A DNA stretch of 64,000 nt from Scilla litardierei (GCA_030789695.1 CM061141.1:319922452-319986451), one strand, 5' to 3'; positions 9,484-24,200 are shown, counted from the first letter of the stretch. Notes: generated by a model not told the origin, from the sequence alone. Numbers and translations: made by a program.

Positions 9484-10981
9484 TTCTGCTGTGAATCTGA
9501 ACTGCTTACATTATTTTTTCTCACTTGATCTGCTGCTTATGCACATCCCCCTCTTGGATATGCAAGTGGGATTAATTTTTAAATATTGTCGGCTGATTAA
9601 AAAGGATTTTGCTGAGCTCGTGCGTCTCAGTTAATTAGTTTTTTCCCCCTATTTCATATGCATGTGATGTTTGTTTGTATTTTTCCTTGTTTAATAAGAG
9701 TGTTTGTTTGTATCCAAAGATATGAGCATTTCTTTTTTCAAATTAAAGTATATCTTAACTTTCTAATTAGCTAACTCTAAGAATTTGATGATGAACTCGG
9801 CATTAATTGAAGGAAGATTTAGGGTTTAGATCAAGGCAAAAACAATTTTAATTGCTAAAAACAAAATTTTGAAATGAAAAAATAGACAGAAAAAACAAAT
9901 TTTTTACTCTCATTATGATGATGTAAAATTTATTTTTCATAGATTAATCTCACCAAACAAACCTCTATAACAAATTTTCTCCAAATTTCGTTGCATCCTC
10001 GGTTAGGGTTAATAGATTAGAAGAAAATTTTTACCGATTCAAACTATAGCAGGAAAACAATGTTTACTATCACCACCTCGTTGACGATCGATTCTCATGG
10101 ATCAAAATTTACAAACCAAACCCTAAGCATTCTATTCTACTCAACACAAAGGAACACATTTCTGGTGCAGCTCAAAACTAATTAATTCATCTTTAAAATC
10201 CTTATTTCATGATTAAAAGAGCAGATAAGGAGAAACACATACAAAATGCAAGCTCACATAATGTAATTTCCAGGCAAAAATTGGCTCCCAATCTCATTAC
10301 ATCACGCATCTAAAATGGGTTCTCAATCACAGCACATCGCAAGCATGTGTAAATGGACATATCAACAAAAATCGACCGCAATTAGAGGCCACCTGGCCGA
10401 TGGAAAATTTCCCAAGAAAGACCTAGACCTCGCTGAAATTAGGTTTATGGCCATGCAAGTCGTGTTAGCTTTCACACCTCCGCCTCTGAGAAGCTTCCTC
10501 TGTAATTTTCATCTTCAGGCTTGCTGCATTTCGTTATCCTCAATGGCAACATCTCCTATCACAAGACCTGCTTTGTTTTCGTTTTCTTGCATCTTGCGAT
10601 AGTTGGCTATCTAAAGATCCATTCTGGAGACAGAGAATCAGAACACATCCAGATCAACAGCTTACATTGTGAAGAAATGTTTTTCACCAAAAATATTTAA
10701 CTATCTGACTTTTTAAGCTGAAAACGATAACGATTGTCGCATCCTAACATTGACATAGTAGATGAAGCAATGCGAGAAGAGATGAATGTAACTTTGAAAT
10801 GCTATGTACCTGATCAAATATGGTAAATAAGAAAGGTTTACTCCTAATAATATGAGATGTTTTACTGCCCTCTAATGAAAGTACCGTAAAAGATAAAGAG
10901 CTGTTAACTGGCGATTACCTATTTGGTCAGTATCATCAAAATACAGCACATGCATCCCATATGAAAATAGCTATGGGAAGT
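9484..10981. other. intergenic region between P450 and FSD
   Basis: Holds the P450 upstream region and the FSD 3' UTR and downstream region, since both genes read leftwards. AT-rich. The frame at 10315-10602 shows no domain. No element termini recognised. Confidence 0.5.
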
Positions 10982-11107
10982 TCACGCCACTGGAATCTTC
11001 GGTTCACCAAGATTTACAAAAGCCTCAGCTCGGGCCATGCGTACAGTGACAGAGTGCCAGGAAACTAGGTGGTTCATGAAGGTGGTTGCATATGTTTCTC
11101 TGTCATC
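10982..11107 (-). CDS. FSD3: FSD3-like exon 8
   Basis: The acceptor TTAATGCAG precedes base 11107. It encodes residues 223-263 ([10 protein letters not shown] ... GEPKIPVA) and ends with TGA at 10982-10984. Confidence 0.95.
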   Translation of the reverse strand, partial: DDRETYATTFMNHLVSWHSVTVRMARAEAFVNLGEPKIPVA

Positions 11108-12204
11108 CTGCATTAACAAATATGTGTATATTCGAATTTTGGAACTAGAAATTCTTATTATATTTATTGTAAACATTCATCGAAGCATTTATGCAATATT
11201 TATGTCATTAAAGGTCATAGTTGACCTAAGTTAACCATTACTTTGTCATCAAAATTGCTGCAAATTCTTTGGTTATTGCTTCGCATAAAGTGCTAGCAGT
11301 GAAACAAGGAGATTCATCATACCTTGTAGTCTAGATAATATGCATGCTGTCACAATGAGAAGCAGAAACCAAAGGAGGCTGTCAGTGGTTGTGGGATGAA
11401 CTTACAGTGAGTAAAAATTAAAATTAAAAATTACATCACCTCCCACATATCCAGACCAATGATTGGCTGCAAATGAAAGGATTAAAATCTTGTGTAAGAT
11501 CACTAATGTTAGAATGCATCAGATGTATTCAAATTTCAGCGGAGGTCAACATACAATATCACCCCACACGAGTGGACAGACCGCGTTTGAAGTCCTGACC
11601 ACTGCGAGCTTCTTTTCCTGTCTCTTCACTGAAATGAGCATACTTTCAGCCCTCCATATGAACTTGAACGATGAACGTAGAACAAAATAATGTGAACCAT
11701 ACTTGAGGCTGAAATACAAATAGGTTCTCTTCCATCCCCACCACCCACCCCAAAAAACCAACATGCACACACGCCCAGCATATATTCATGGCTCAAATGT
11801 AATATAATCAAGAATTTATGGCACGAGGGTGAATTATGCCCAAAAGACTTGGTGTAATTAAAATATATGGAGAAGAGCACAAAACGAGATAAAGTTTCAC
11901 ATTGTTAAATGTGAAATTTGCTTGAGATAGTAGCCTACACCCATTAGCTGAAGCTTTCAGGTTAATTGGTTCCCTGACATGGTGCCAGATCAGCAGGTGT
12001 CACAAGGTACAATTAAAGAGGTCCAGTGTCTAACCGTCATGAACGACAATTTAAATATGATTATCATTATTGTTGGCAGTTTATATATTTTTGTAATCCT
12101 CTAAATGTCTCCTTTCTCCCCATTTAAATATCTTTGGTAAATAGGCCTTCTCTTGTGGCCCCAAGACCTATGTGTGGATGGGTGTGCGTGTGCATTCGTT
12201 TTTG

Positions 12205-12244
<40 letters not shown>

Positions 12245-15200
12245 TTTTTTTTTGGGAGGGGGGGGGGGGGGATGTTAAGCTCACTTGATATGCATTGTTG
12301 CCCTGCAAACATTAGCTTAAGCTTCTTGATAGAGTGGTTTTCTATAACATATGAACTAGTTCCCAAACTAGCCATCCCAAACTTACAGGTTAAAAAAGAA
12401 TCTCCTTCATAAAGTAACATGTTCCAAACCCAGTGCCACCCTAACATCCAGCTCAATAGTTTTGATGTGCCGGCCACTCACTGAGGACACTTGCTTGGCA
12501 CTCCAATGGTACTTCCCGGCATAAAGTTATTATGATCTCCCACGCCATGTCAACTGTACATTGCATTAAATAGGCATTTAAAATTCATTTTGTTGAAATA
12601 TGGGCTGGATTGGTTAAGTGAATACTTACTCAGCACAAACACGGGACATAGGCATTTGCATGCAATAACTATGAAATCCAAGTGTGTTCACGCATGCAGT
12701 TGTCAGAAAGATTTCTGTGTCAGACAATTAAGAGCAGTTGGAATTTAAATGCATGTGTTGTGTATTTATGTAGCACAACTTTAACCCAAACCTGTGTTGG
12801 TAAATAAATTTTTTGATATCGATTTTCCTGCTATAAAATAAAATAATAAAGTGAGAGTTCACATCAAGAATTAAGGCAATTATGACTCACAAGTAAGCCA
12901 CACCCAGCCAGATCCAAAAAGAGAATTGGCTGACTGTATAAATTCTTCCTTAAATTTGGAAAATGAGCCGAAATCATTTTCAATCTGTTGAAGAACACCT
13001 CCCCATGGCAGTTTGCCGCCATCTGGCTGCATTGATTCCCAGAAGAAATCATGGTTCCAGACCTGCGCATTATGAATATCCAAGTTACCACAAAACTACC
13101 TAGGATTTCTATCAAGAATAATCTTATTTAACACGATAGCAGAATAAATATGATTTCTTGGCCCGGGGACCAAGGTAGTTATCTTAATGTTGAGCACTAA
13201 GAATGGAACCAAGAATATCTGCTTATAAAGTCATCAATCCCGGGTACATAAAAAAGCACCAGAAGTGATAACTACCTGTGCCGCATTGTTAAATTCTGGT
13301 AATGGGTTGCCATTATTGTATGTCACTTTAATCAGTTCCTCCATAGTGTAGCCATACAAAGGATTGCTTACAAGTTGCTTATTCAAACTTTCCACGTAAT
13401 CTTTGTGATGTTCCCCCCAATGAAGTTCAAGCGTCCTCTGACTCATGTATGGTTCCAAGGCATTCTAGAAATACAACAGAAAGAAGAGGGGAAAATAACA
13501 AAGTAATAGATAAACTATCAGCAAAAGGATTATAAACACCAACGGCTTCAAAGACCTTGTTAAAGATAACTTATCCATCAAAGATCAGAACGCTACCAAA
13601 GTAGAAAGTTTTGCTTACTAGTTTATACGGAGGAGTTGTCAGTCCATAGAAAGCAAGCACTTTTGTAGCTCTCCGAGTCTGAGCTACCGGTCTTTTCTGC
13701 TGCATATATACCAATAAAGGGATTATAAATAGTTTACATGAAAATAAAAAAGCAATTAATCAAATACCAAATGTTGTCATTGTTCCCATCAACAATCATG
13801 AAGTACTTGGTACATTGCATGCTTTAGGACGTAAAAAAGGTGCAATTTGGGAGTATCTTTGTTATTTGCAAAAAGTTATAAATGCAGACATAGATAATGC
13901 ATACTTCTATAAATAACAAAGATGTGGAGAGCTACATTGAGAAGTATTTGGAGGCAAATTCTTCCCTTCCCATTCAAATCGACTATCTAAATTGAACATC
14001 CACTTTGTTCATTCTTAGTTGTATTATATAGAATGTCTAAAAATACATAAGCTTCTTTTTTGTTGGCTTTTCTATGCACCAAGTAGCCACAAAAAAGACT
14101 ACCAAAAATCCCAAGCTGTTTAGACTGATGTTTTAACCCAAACAAAAACTGTTTAGGGTTTTTAAGTGTTTAGATCATGACGAAATGTTCCGTTCATCAT
14201 CCTATATGTCCCTGATAGATCTCAAAAACCAATCTGAAATTTATTGATAAAAATTGAAATAAAGAGATAACTTGATTACAATTATAAGGGGCAATCATCC
14301 CCACAAGATGCCGCTATAGAGGACGTCCGCACTCTCCCTTGGATAATCTCACACAATAATCAAATCAAGTATGATTAGGGCGGTCACAATCCCTCCCCTC
14401 TAATACAATTTCACAAAATAGCAAATTACCTAAATGCTCCTATAGTAATTAAAATAGACCAAAAGGGCCAAGAGTTGCAAAAAGGTCCATTATTTAAGTG
14501 GATTGGACCGGTCTCCGCTTGGTGCACCGCCGAACTTAGGTAATGAGCCCATCATTACTCCCCCCTAAAGAGCCACCTTGTACTCAAGGTGGAAGTCTGA
14601 GAACTACTGTGACATGACGCTCACCAACTCTCATGTGCTCTCGTACTCCGGCAAGCCCTTCCATCTCACCAATACTTTCCGCTCCCATGTGCTCCTCCTG
14701 CGAACCCCCTTCAACTTCTCATGCTCTAAGATCGCCTCCATGTCTTCTGTCAATGTCACCGATAGTGTGAAGAAGGTGTATGTTCGCCAATCACCTGACG
14801 AAGCTGGGACACATGGAAAACAGGATCTATGACTGATCCTGGGGTAACTTCAATCTGTATGCCACAGGTTCAGCCTTGGCCTCTACCTCATAAGGCTCAA
14901 AATATCTGGGGGAAAGCTTCGCATTTCTTCTTTGTGCTAGTAATTTTTGTCTATAAGAACGCAATTTGAAATATATCATATCTCCCACGACGAACTGCGC
15001 GTCCCTGCGGTGGAGGTCCGCTCTAGCTTTCATGATCTGCTGAGCTCTAGGCAGATGTAGTTTCAACTCCTCCCAAACTCGGTCCTCAGCCAAGTACTGC
15101 TCCACCTCTGATACTAGTATCGTCTCATGTCCATAATGCAACAAATGTGGAGGGTCGCGGCCATATAATATCCTGAAAGGGACCGTCTGAGCTGCTGTGT

Positions 15201-18200
15201 GATATGACGAATTGTACCAATACTCCGCCCAAGCTAGCCATCGGGACCACTCCTTCGGTCTCTCTGAAATGGGGCCCCGTAAGTACATCTCAATACTCAT
15301 ATTGACGACATGACCGTCTGTCTGAGGATGGTATGCCGTGCTCCGCCTCAACACTGTGCACTGCAGCCTGAAAAGCTCCTGCCAGAATCTGCTCAAGCAT
15401 ACATTGTCCCTATCAGAGACAATGGATTTTGGCAGCCCATGCAAGCGAATGACCTCTCTCAGAAACACCTCTACCACTGACACTGCGCTGTAAAGATGCT
15501 TAAGTGCTATAAAGTGTGCATACTTGCCGAGGCGGTCTACCACAACAAATATGACTGTGAACCCTCCAGACTTGGGTAATCTATCGATGAAGTCCATGGA
15601 AAGGTCCTCCCAGACCCGCTCTGGCAAGGATAACGGCTGTAGCAGACCACCAGTGGGCCATCGCCAGGCACTTGTGACGCTAGCAAACGTCACACTCTGC
15701 CACCATCCTTGAAACATTCTTCTTCATACCCTTCCAATATACCTCCCTCGCCAGTCTCTGATAGATCTTGAGGACCCCAGAATGGCCGCCCATGGCACTA
15801 ATGTGAAACTCATGGAGTATAGCTGGGATGTGTAGATGTCTGTGGTAGCACCAGGCGCCCCTAATATAATAATCTCCTATCTTGCAAGGCGTAGCCTGGG
15901 TGATCTGCTGACCCCTGCAATAGTGCTACCCGGATATCCGCAAACTCCCGGTCCTCCTCAACCTCCAGCTATAATGGCTCTCAGTCATGTAGCACTGAAA
16001 CCAACAAGGCTGCCAAGTGAATCTCATCATCCCGATGTGGCAGTGCGTCTGCAACCTTGTTCTCCATCACTGGCGGATACTCTATCTCAAACATGTATTC
16101 CATAAGCTTCTGTAGCCATTTCTGATACTCCTCTACTACCATGCTCTGCTCCAACATGTACTTGAGGCTCCTCTGATCAGTGCAACCAAGAAGCTCATCC
16201 CTAACAGATATGGCATCCACTTCTGGATGGATAGGACTATGGCCATCAGCTCCCTCTCGTAGACAGCTTCAATTTGGCTCTCGCTGTCAGCACATGGTTA
16301 TAGTATGCAATAGGACGCTGATCCTGCATCATCACAGCCCCCAGTCCATGTCTCGATGCATCTGCCTCCACAATGAATGACCTGAAAAAGTCTGGTAACA
16401 CCAAAACTGGTACGTTAGTCATGGCTTTTTTTCAAGGCTTTAAAATCAAGCGTCTTCTCGTCACTCCAAATAAACTGATCCTTCTTCACCAGCTCCGTGA
16501 GTGGCCAAGCGATCGTAGCATAACCATGCACGAACCTTCCATAGTAACCTGTCAGACCCAGAAATCCCCTCAGCCCCCTGAGAGTGGTGGGACACGGCCA
16601 GTCCAACATCACTGTTATCTTCGTCCTATCAGTTGCTACTCTCTAGGACACATGCCCCAAGTACTTCACATGTGGCTGTTCAAATAAACACTTCTTTCTG
16701 TTCGCAAACAGCTGTTGATACTGCAACTCCTGAAAAACTACCTGCAATTGGTCCAAGTGCTCCTCCAAGGAACGACTGTACACAAGGATATCATCGAAAA
16801 ACACCAGTACAAATCATCGAAGGTATGGACAAAATACCTTATTCATCAAGGCCTATAAGATAGCAGGTGCGTTAGTCAAGCCAAAAGACATGACTAAGAA
16901 CTCATAATGGCCCTCATGCATCCTGAAGGCACTCTTGAGCACATCCTCTGCGCATATCCTGATCTAATGGTCGCCTGATTTGAGTTCGATCTTCGTAAAA
17001 ATGGCTCGTAAAAATGGCTGAACCATGAAACTCATCCAGGAGCTCGTCAATCACCGATATGTGAAACTTGTCTGGCACTGTCTCCTTATTCAATGCTCTG
17101 TAGTCCACATAGAAGCGACAACTCCCATCCTTATTCAACACATGACTGGAAAAGGGACTCACACTGGACTGGATAACACCAGCATGGACCATCTCTGCAA
17201 CCATCCCCTCGATCTCATCCTTCTGTGTCTGTGGATAGCGATAGGGCCTCACGCTGATAGGAGACATGCCCTCCCGCAAAACTATGGCATGTTTATGGTC
17301 CCTAGGCGGTGGAAGTCCCCGAGGCTCCTAAAAACCCTCCTAAAACTGCTCCAGCAATGTCTGAACCTTTCCCGGGATCGGCTACCCACAACCGGCCTCA
17401 GTGACACCCACTCCTGCTAGCATGTGTAACTCCACCAGGAAACCACCCCCTCTGTCTGGATGGTCCTCACTATGGTCTTCGACGAGACTAAGGCTCTGCA
17501 CAGACTGGGGTCCCCCTTAGTACAACTCTCTCCCGTCCTCCTGGAACTCCATCCTGAGTAGCTTCTAGTTCACCCTCATCTCCCCCAACGTTTGTAGCCA
17601 CGTCATGCCCAAGACGACATTTGTACTCCCCAAGTCTAGGGGCAAAAAGTTAGCCAACATATGTATCCCCTGCAATGTCAACACCAGTCCTCGGCACACT
17701 CCTCTGCTGCCCTCCTTCTTGCCAGTCCCCATCATCACAATAAACCTGTCACTGTCTACCAGCTGCAGCCCATGTTGCTCCACCACCCTCCTGGAGATGA
17801 AATTGTGGGTAGCCCCACTGTCAATAAGAACAGTCACCTCTTGGTCGTCGATATGCCCCCTCAACTTCATGGTATTGTTCGGGGTGAACCCGACCACAGA
17901 GTTTAAGGAGACCCCCGCTACATCCAGCTGATGGTCCTCCATATCCTCCTCCTCGGTGGCCTCTCCTCAACCTCAGCCTCCTCATCCTCTAGCAACAACA
18001 CCTGCAGCTTGCGCCCTGCGCACCTGTGGCCTGGTGTAAACCTCTCATAGCACCTAAAGCGGAGCCCCTTCTGATGCTTCTCCCTCATCTCAGCGTTTGT
18101 CATCCTCCTGAACTGACCCACTGCATGTGGAGCACTACTCTTCTCCCCCGCTTTCTCCTTATTCGTCTGAACTGTCCCGATAGCTGCCTTCGCCCCCTGA

Positions 18201-21200
18201 TGCTGCTGAAGCTCCCCGCTGAACCTGCCCACCCTAACCGCTCCTGGCTCTCCTCTCCTCCATCTGGTGGTCCTCTACTATCTATGCCATCTCCATGACC
18301 ACCACCGGCCCCGGAGGTTTGTATGGGCGAATACCTGGGCGAATAACGAGCTTGAGGCCCTCACGAAAGTACCCTCCAGTGACTCATCAGAGACCCCTCG
18401 CACTCGTCCTAAGAGGGCCTCAAATTTCTCTATGTACTCCCTGACAGGCATGTCTTGCCTGAGCGCGTACAACTGCTCATGGAGGTTCCCCATGTGTGGC
18501 TCTCGAAATATCTCCAATATGTGGTCCTTGATCTCCTCCCAACTGCGAAAGGGGTGTCGATGCTCTCTCCACCAATACTACCCCAGAGCCCATCAATCCA
18601 TCCATACTATTGTCGCCTCCAACTTCTGGGACTCAGACATATGGGACACAGTAAAGAACCTCTCCACCATGTAAATCCACACATGTTGATCCTCCCTCTC
18701 GAATATGAGCATCTTCAACTTTCGTACTCTGTCATCCACCCTAAAGTGTCCCTGATCTGCTCTGCCCTCGATGTGTCTGGGCTGATGATAATGCTGCCAC
18801 CTATCATGATGTGTCTCGTATCCCCCCTGTGGTCCTCTCCCGCGATCTCCGTATCCCCCTCGTGGACCTCCTCCACGGCCCCCATAGTAACCCCGACTGT
18901 CACCTCCAGCCCCATCATCACGCTCACCCTAATAGACTCTATAGCCTCCTCCTGTCTCTCCAAGGTACCCCTCATAGGCTCGGAGTGGGTATCGTTGTCT
19001 GTCGTCATCATACTGGGGATCTGGGGGATCTCGATACCCTCCTCCATCGTCAGCATACTCCTGGAACTCCCCGGAATAGAAATCTTCATCGAAAGGACGC
19101 GTCTAAGTGTCGTAAAGGGGCTGAAATCCTCACTCGAGGTCGTACCCCCTATCTGTGGGCCCGCGGAACCATGGGGGCCTCGTCGTGGGTCGGCGGGCCC
19201 GGGCGGCCCTGGAAAGGGGCCGCCGGGCCCTGTCGGCCCCTTTCTGGGCCCCAGCTGCCCTGTCGGGGGTCGACAGGGCCCACTGGGCCCTCTATCCTGT
19301 CGTCGGGCCCGTGCGACCCTATAGGGCATGTTGTGGGCCTCTGTGGCCCGTGCGAGCCTGGGGAGGAGCCCCTGGCCCCGCACGGGGCTGTTGCAGCCCG
19401 CGGCGGGTCGACTCAACTCGTCGGCCCCCTGCGAGAATTACCTTGCCTCAGATTGGCTCGGCCGACCCCCTATGGTGCTTTTAGGGTTCGGTCGAGCCCC
19501 CTTGTCCTCGTCGGTTCGCGGCGACCTCTTCCTTCCACGGCTCCTCTTCGTCTTTGAAGTAGTCGTCGGCGTCCGAAAGCAAACCCTCGTCAAAATTATC
19601 CATCTTCTCATTCCCTTTCTCCAAAGGTGACACTTTTTTGAGGACTAGGGTTAGCGCCGTCGTTTCCACCCTTCGACATGAGAATCAAAAGCTGAAAGAT
19701 GATTTACGCGTGGGCCTCATCTTGTTTGTCTTGCTTGGCCGAGATCTTCTCAGTTAGAGCTGACAATCGTGATATTTTTCTGCCGTGCTCCGTTAGGATT
19801 TTCTTCACACCCTGAATCTCGTCATTGAATTTCTCCTCCAACGTTTCAAACTTGTCCTTAGATCTCGTCGACGCCGTCATGTATCGTAGTCGCTCTGATA
19901 CCAAATTGATAGATCTCGAAAACCAATCTGAAATGTATTGATAAAATTTGAAATAAAGAGATAGCTTGGCTACAATTATAAGGGGTAACCACCTTCCCAA
20001 GACGTCGGTATAGAGGACGTCTGCACTCTCCCTTGGATAATCTCACACAATAATCAAATCAAGCATGATTAGGGCCGGCCACAATCCTTCCCCTCTCATA
20101 CAATTTCACAAAATAGCAAATTACCCAAATGCCCTATAGTAATTAAAATAGATCAAAAGGCCAAGAGTTACGAAAATGCCCCTTATTTAAGTGGATAGGC
20201 ACAGTCTCCCCTTGGTGCACCACCAAACGTAAGTAATGAGCCCATCATGCCCAAGCCAGAATCTATGTGTTGTGCTATTTTTTACAGACCATTCCATGCT
20301 ATTTGGCACATAGGTTAAAGAATTGAATGCATTTATTTCTACATTTTAGACCCTATGTAATCTAAATCACATTTAACAAGCCAATCATCAATTTGAATGT
20401 CCTGTCATTGAATTTGAATGGGAGGAATTCTAAAGTAGTAAAGTCTGTTCAATGGCAAATAAGTGATTAGCCATAGTCTATAGGTTCAAAGAAGCCATAC
20501 ACATATATAGATTATATAACTATATTCTAACTACAAGAATGGTTATATTATCGTAACTACAAGTATAACTGAAGTTAGAAACCTGAATGCAAATAACAGG
20601 ATAGCTATTGGATTAAAATACAAATATAGGTGAAACATAAATCTGATTACGTAGATAAATAGCACTCAAAGAACTCAAGCAACACAAAGCACATAGATTG
20701 ACGTGATTTAGAAATTTGTGTGGTTCACCACTTAGGCCAAGTCCATGTAAGTGAGCTATATTGCACGGCCATGGCATGACAAACATGAACATGACGCTCC
20801 AACATGTGATGAGTTTTTAAAAATGCACACGATACACGTGCACAATACCACTCCTAATCACTGTAGGGGATGATTGTGATCACGTCTCTTGGGCTCATAT
20901 GCCTTCTTGATAGGTTTATCAAGAAAGCAATTGCCTCGCAAAATTTCAAGATCGTTGAAGCAACAAACATAGCTAATGGTGTTCTCTACAAATCCTGCAA
21001 CATTGCAATATATATTAGACCAACGCAAGACAAAAGATAAACACGTACCTGACACCAAAATTTATATTGGTTCCACCCAAAACATGTTGCAAGAGTTTTG
21101 AGGATTTTTCTAAATTTTAATTCATGGATTCCTTGATTGAAAATTAAACAAATCTATGGCGTTTATAAAGGCTTGCAACTTTTACTAACCTAATGCAGCA

Positions 21201-24200
21201 TGGGACGCAAAAAGAAAAAATACAAATACAAATACAAAAATTAAATCCTAATCAATCACAAAATTTGAGTCCAAATCAATTACAAAATCTAAACTGAATC
21301 AAATTCCAATTAGGCTTGATTTAGAGATTTGATCCATATCACTCTTCACAGCTTGAGAACTTCACCACCTGATGGACGACGACAGAAGTAACACGTCTGG
21401 ACACAAATCAGTAGTCATCTATAATTGGAGAAGATGTGTCCATAAACCTTGAAGTGTAATAAGGTGCAGATGGATAGATGAACATCTTTCAATAATTTCT
21501 ACAAATTCATTAAAGACAGAAAAGCATTCAAAACATTTTTATTGGTTAATTGAAGAGGATATGGAATAACAAACTCGATGTGCTCAGTCGAAATTAGATG
21601 TGCTTCTTTCAATAGCTCTAGCGCATGCTCCATAAATGGCTCTAGATAATGCACTGGCTCAGGTTGTAGTGTTGGATCAAGTTCTGTCTCTGGCTCAAAA
21701 TGCGACACTGGATCAAACGCTGGTTCAGTCTCTGACAATGGTACTGGATCATTCTCTAACGTCGGTCCTGACTCTGGTTCGGTCTCGGGCTCTCGATATT
21801 TCTCCAATACTGACTTAGGCTCCACGTCGGGCTCATGCTCCAATTTAGGCTCAGGCTCCACGTCGGTGGATCATCATAGTAATCATCACAGTATCATATA
21901 AATCTTATTGTATTGAAGATACCAATGTGTAATCGATTGAGTTAGGTATCCACTGGCAAAAATGGCACTAAATTTGGACCTCAGACAGATCCAGAATCTT
22001 CAAAATAACAAAACTACGCAAAAAAATTCACCGAAAATCCAGCCAATATTCCTGAAATATAGTCCAGCCGCACTGTTGGAGCCGCGGCTAGGGTTCGGCT
22101 CGATTAAGCCATTGACCAGTCAACCAGCTCGGCTAAGCCGATTCGGAGATCGGTTTGGTCGACTCAGGGCCGACTCAGCCCGAGCCAATAAATAGTACCG
22201 ACTGAGCCAACGGTGCAGCTTAGCCGGCTCAGCTGGCAGTTGGGGTCGACTCAGATGAGCCGCTATTATAACACGATTGATGCGGGTGGCACCGACGACA
22301 ATTTCACCGGTGAAACGGCGATGTTTTGCCTCCTCCTTGTGGGTTCGACTGATGTGCCTGCAGCTCGTGGTGGGGTCGGCTACGCAAAACGACGCCAACG
22401 ATCTCGTCGACGAACGAGCAAAATATAAGGCAACGATTCAGTGAGCTGTTGGGCACTATAGCGGTGGTCTTCAGCAATAATCGGCTGCAAAACTCGTCGA
22501 CGGAGACGACGATTGAGGGGAGGTGTGACGGTGGTGGTTTTGACGATGGCGTGTAGAAGCAGCGTAAGGATTTTGCAGGTAGTCGATTGACGTGAGTTGC
22601 CAAAAGGTTGTGTAGTTAGCAACGAGGCATGGGTCTCGGCGGTGATGAGGACGCATTGGGTGTGTTGGTGGAGGTCGAAGGCACCGCTAGAGGTGCCGCA
22701 GGGCGTGAGAGCGACGAAGTCGAGGACGATGGTGTCTGCATTTGGCATCGAGGTTTGCAATGTAAACAAGCATTGGCAGCGAAGGGAAGCTAAGGTTTAT
22801 TGATATGATTTTTTATTTTATGATATATTTTTTTGAACTAAAATTTTTGGAAGAGAAATGAGAATCAATCAGCACCGATATCAAATTGATGTAAACTGGG
22901 ATGCGTTTAGAGATTTTTTGGAAGATTGGGGGAAGATTAGAGAACGAATTGATAGATTTAAAGTTTCTTAGCTTCTCACCAAGGGTTTTCGATGCTTCTC
23001 CCCAAGGAGGGTGGCATTTCACATGTTTTAAGGATTTCTCCGCATTTTAATTTATTGGTTCATTAATTGAAAATAAAACAAGTTTAGGGCCTTTATAGGC
23101 TTATAACTTTTCCAAACCTAATTCAACTTGGGACTCAAAAAAATACAAATACAAATACAAAAATTAAATTTTAATTAATCACAAAATTCGAGTCCAAATC
23201 AATTACAAAATCTAATCCGAATCAAATACCAATTGTGCTCGATCTAAGGATTTGGATCCCTATCATATCCTCGCATGGACTCTTCACATCAACCGCCGCT
23301 CCTTGACTAACGTCTATGCCAATCATGTGATTTGAAATAAGTGCATCCACCTCGGTTGGTACCTCCTTGCCTCCACCAGTTTCAGTACTTCATGAAGTCT
23401 TTCCTTGCAGCACCGTTGACTCATCATGTCACATGTCGATCAATCAAGATATTAATTGCATCTGAACTCCAAAGTCTGTAACACTTAACACCATCCATGT
23501 ATCCTAACATAACACTTCTTCTATTGGCACTAAACTTGTCACTTTTCTCGTGAACATAAACTAGGCATCCAAATAACTGAAGATAATCTAGATCCACTAG
23601 CTTTCTTATCCAAACCTCCTCCGGAGTTTTCATGCAGATAGTTGAAGATAAAATTTTGTTTACCAAATAAGCTACGATCGATATAGCTTTGGCCCAAAAT
23701 CCCTTTCGACAAACCTGATAAAAATTTGATACACCTCGCCTTCTCTAGAAGTGTCCCCGGTTTTCTGTAATTCATTCGATTGCGGATCTTCGGGTGTAGT
23801 GAAGTGCATCTTTACTCCATGCTCCTTACAGAATTCCTTAACCTTAGCAGAAGTAAACTCACCATCATTGTCAGATCTCAGCACTTTCAGCTTCTTTCTC
23901 ATTTGACTCTCCATAAGCGTCTTCCATGCCTTGAACTTCGCAAACGCCGTTGATGTTTCCTTCATCACATACACCCAAACTTTCCTGAAAAATCATCAAT
24001 AAACAATATGAAATAAGAAATTTCACCTAGAGAGTGAACTAGTACATGACCCCAAATATCGGTGTGAACATAACTAGTACATGACCCCAAATATCGGTGT
24101 GAACATACTTAAGAATCCATATTGTGCCATGCTTTCCCTTACCGAAACTAACCTTCGTTGCCATAGACACAATCTTCGTAAAACTCCAGCTCTTTGAAGT

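Larger units (their letters stand above)
14213..20247 (-). mobile_element. Ty3/gypsy retrotransposon, full-length but inactive
   Basis: Two LTRs of about 341 bp (14213-14554 and 19907-20247), a tRNA-Met-type primer site inside the right LTR (minus TGGTATCAGAGC, 19892-19903), and a polypurine tract inside the left LTR (minus TTTAGGGGGGAGTAA). Domain order is Gag, protease, RT, RNase H, integrase. By eye the LTRs differ at about 40 of 342 positions, so it is old. The 5-bp flanks GTCCC and TGCCC are at best a decayed target duplication. The short LTRs and a [18 protein letters not shown] tail suggest a chromovirus, but the lineage is not certain. It lies in FSD intron 1, sense to the gene. Confidence 0.92.
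21085..23265 (-). mobile_element. non-autonomous LTR retrotransposon, copy 2 (3' LTR truncated)
   Basis: Right LTR is 22887-23265, with the minus strand beginning TGATAGGGATCC and ending TTTACATCA. A primer-site-like TTTGATATCGGTGC follows. The left LTR is only 21085-21341 and stops at the copia LTR. Its interior shares with copy 1 (5994-8521) the GCCGA-rich block (22080-22260) and the Glu/Pro-rich frame (21499-21861). No pol genes. It is nested in the degraded copia element. Confidence 0.8.

Noticed and set aside
10315..10602. Plus-strand frame of 95 codons downstream of FSD
   Set aside because: No recognisable motif, and it lies in the expected 3' UTR and intergenic sequence.
12124..12477. 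Frames rich in Cys-Val or Thr-His repeats
   Set aside because: They are translations of the GT microsatellite in an FSD intron.
18715..19416. Collagen-like Gly-Pro-x stretch on the minus strand
   Set aside because: The frame does not agree with the Gag frame downstream ([18 protein letters not shown]). It is most likely produced by repeated GGGCCC.
18455..19630. Plus-strand frames of up to 289 codons
   Set aside because: Antisense shadows of the gypsy Gag region and its GGGCCC-rich stretch.
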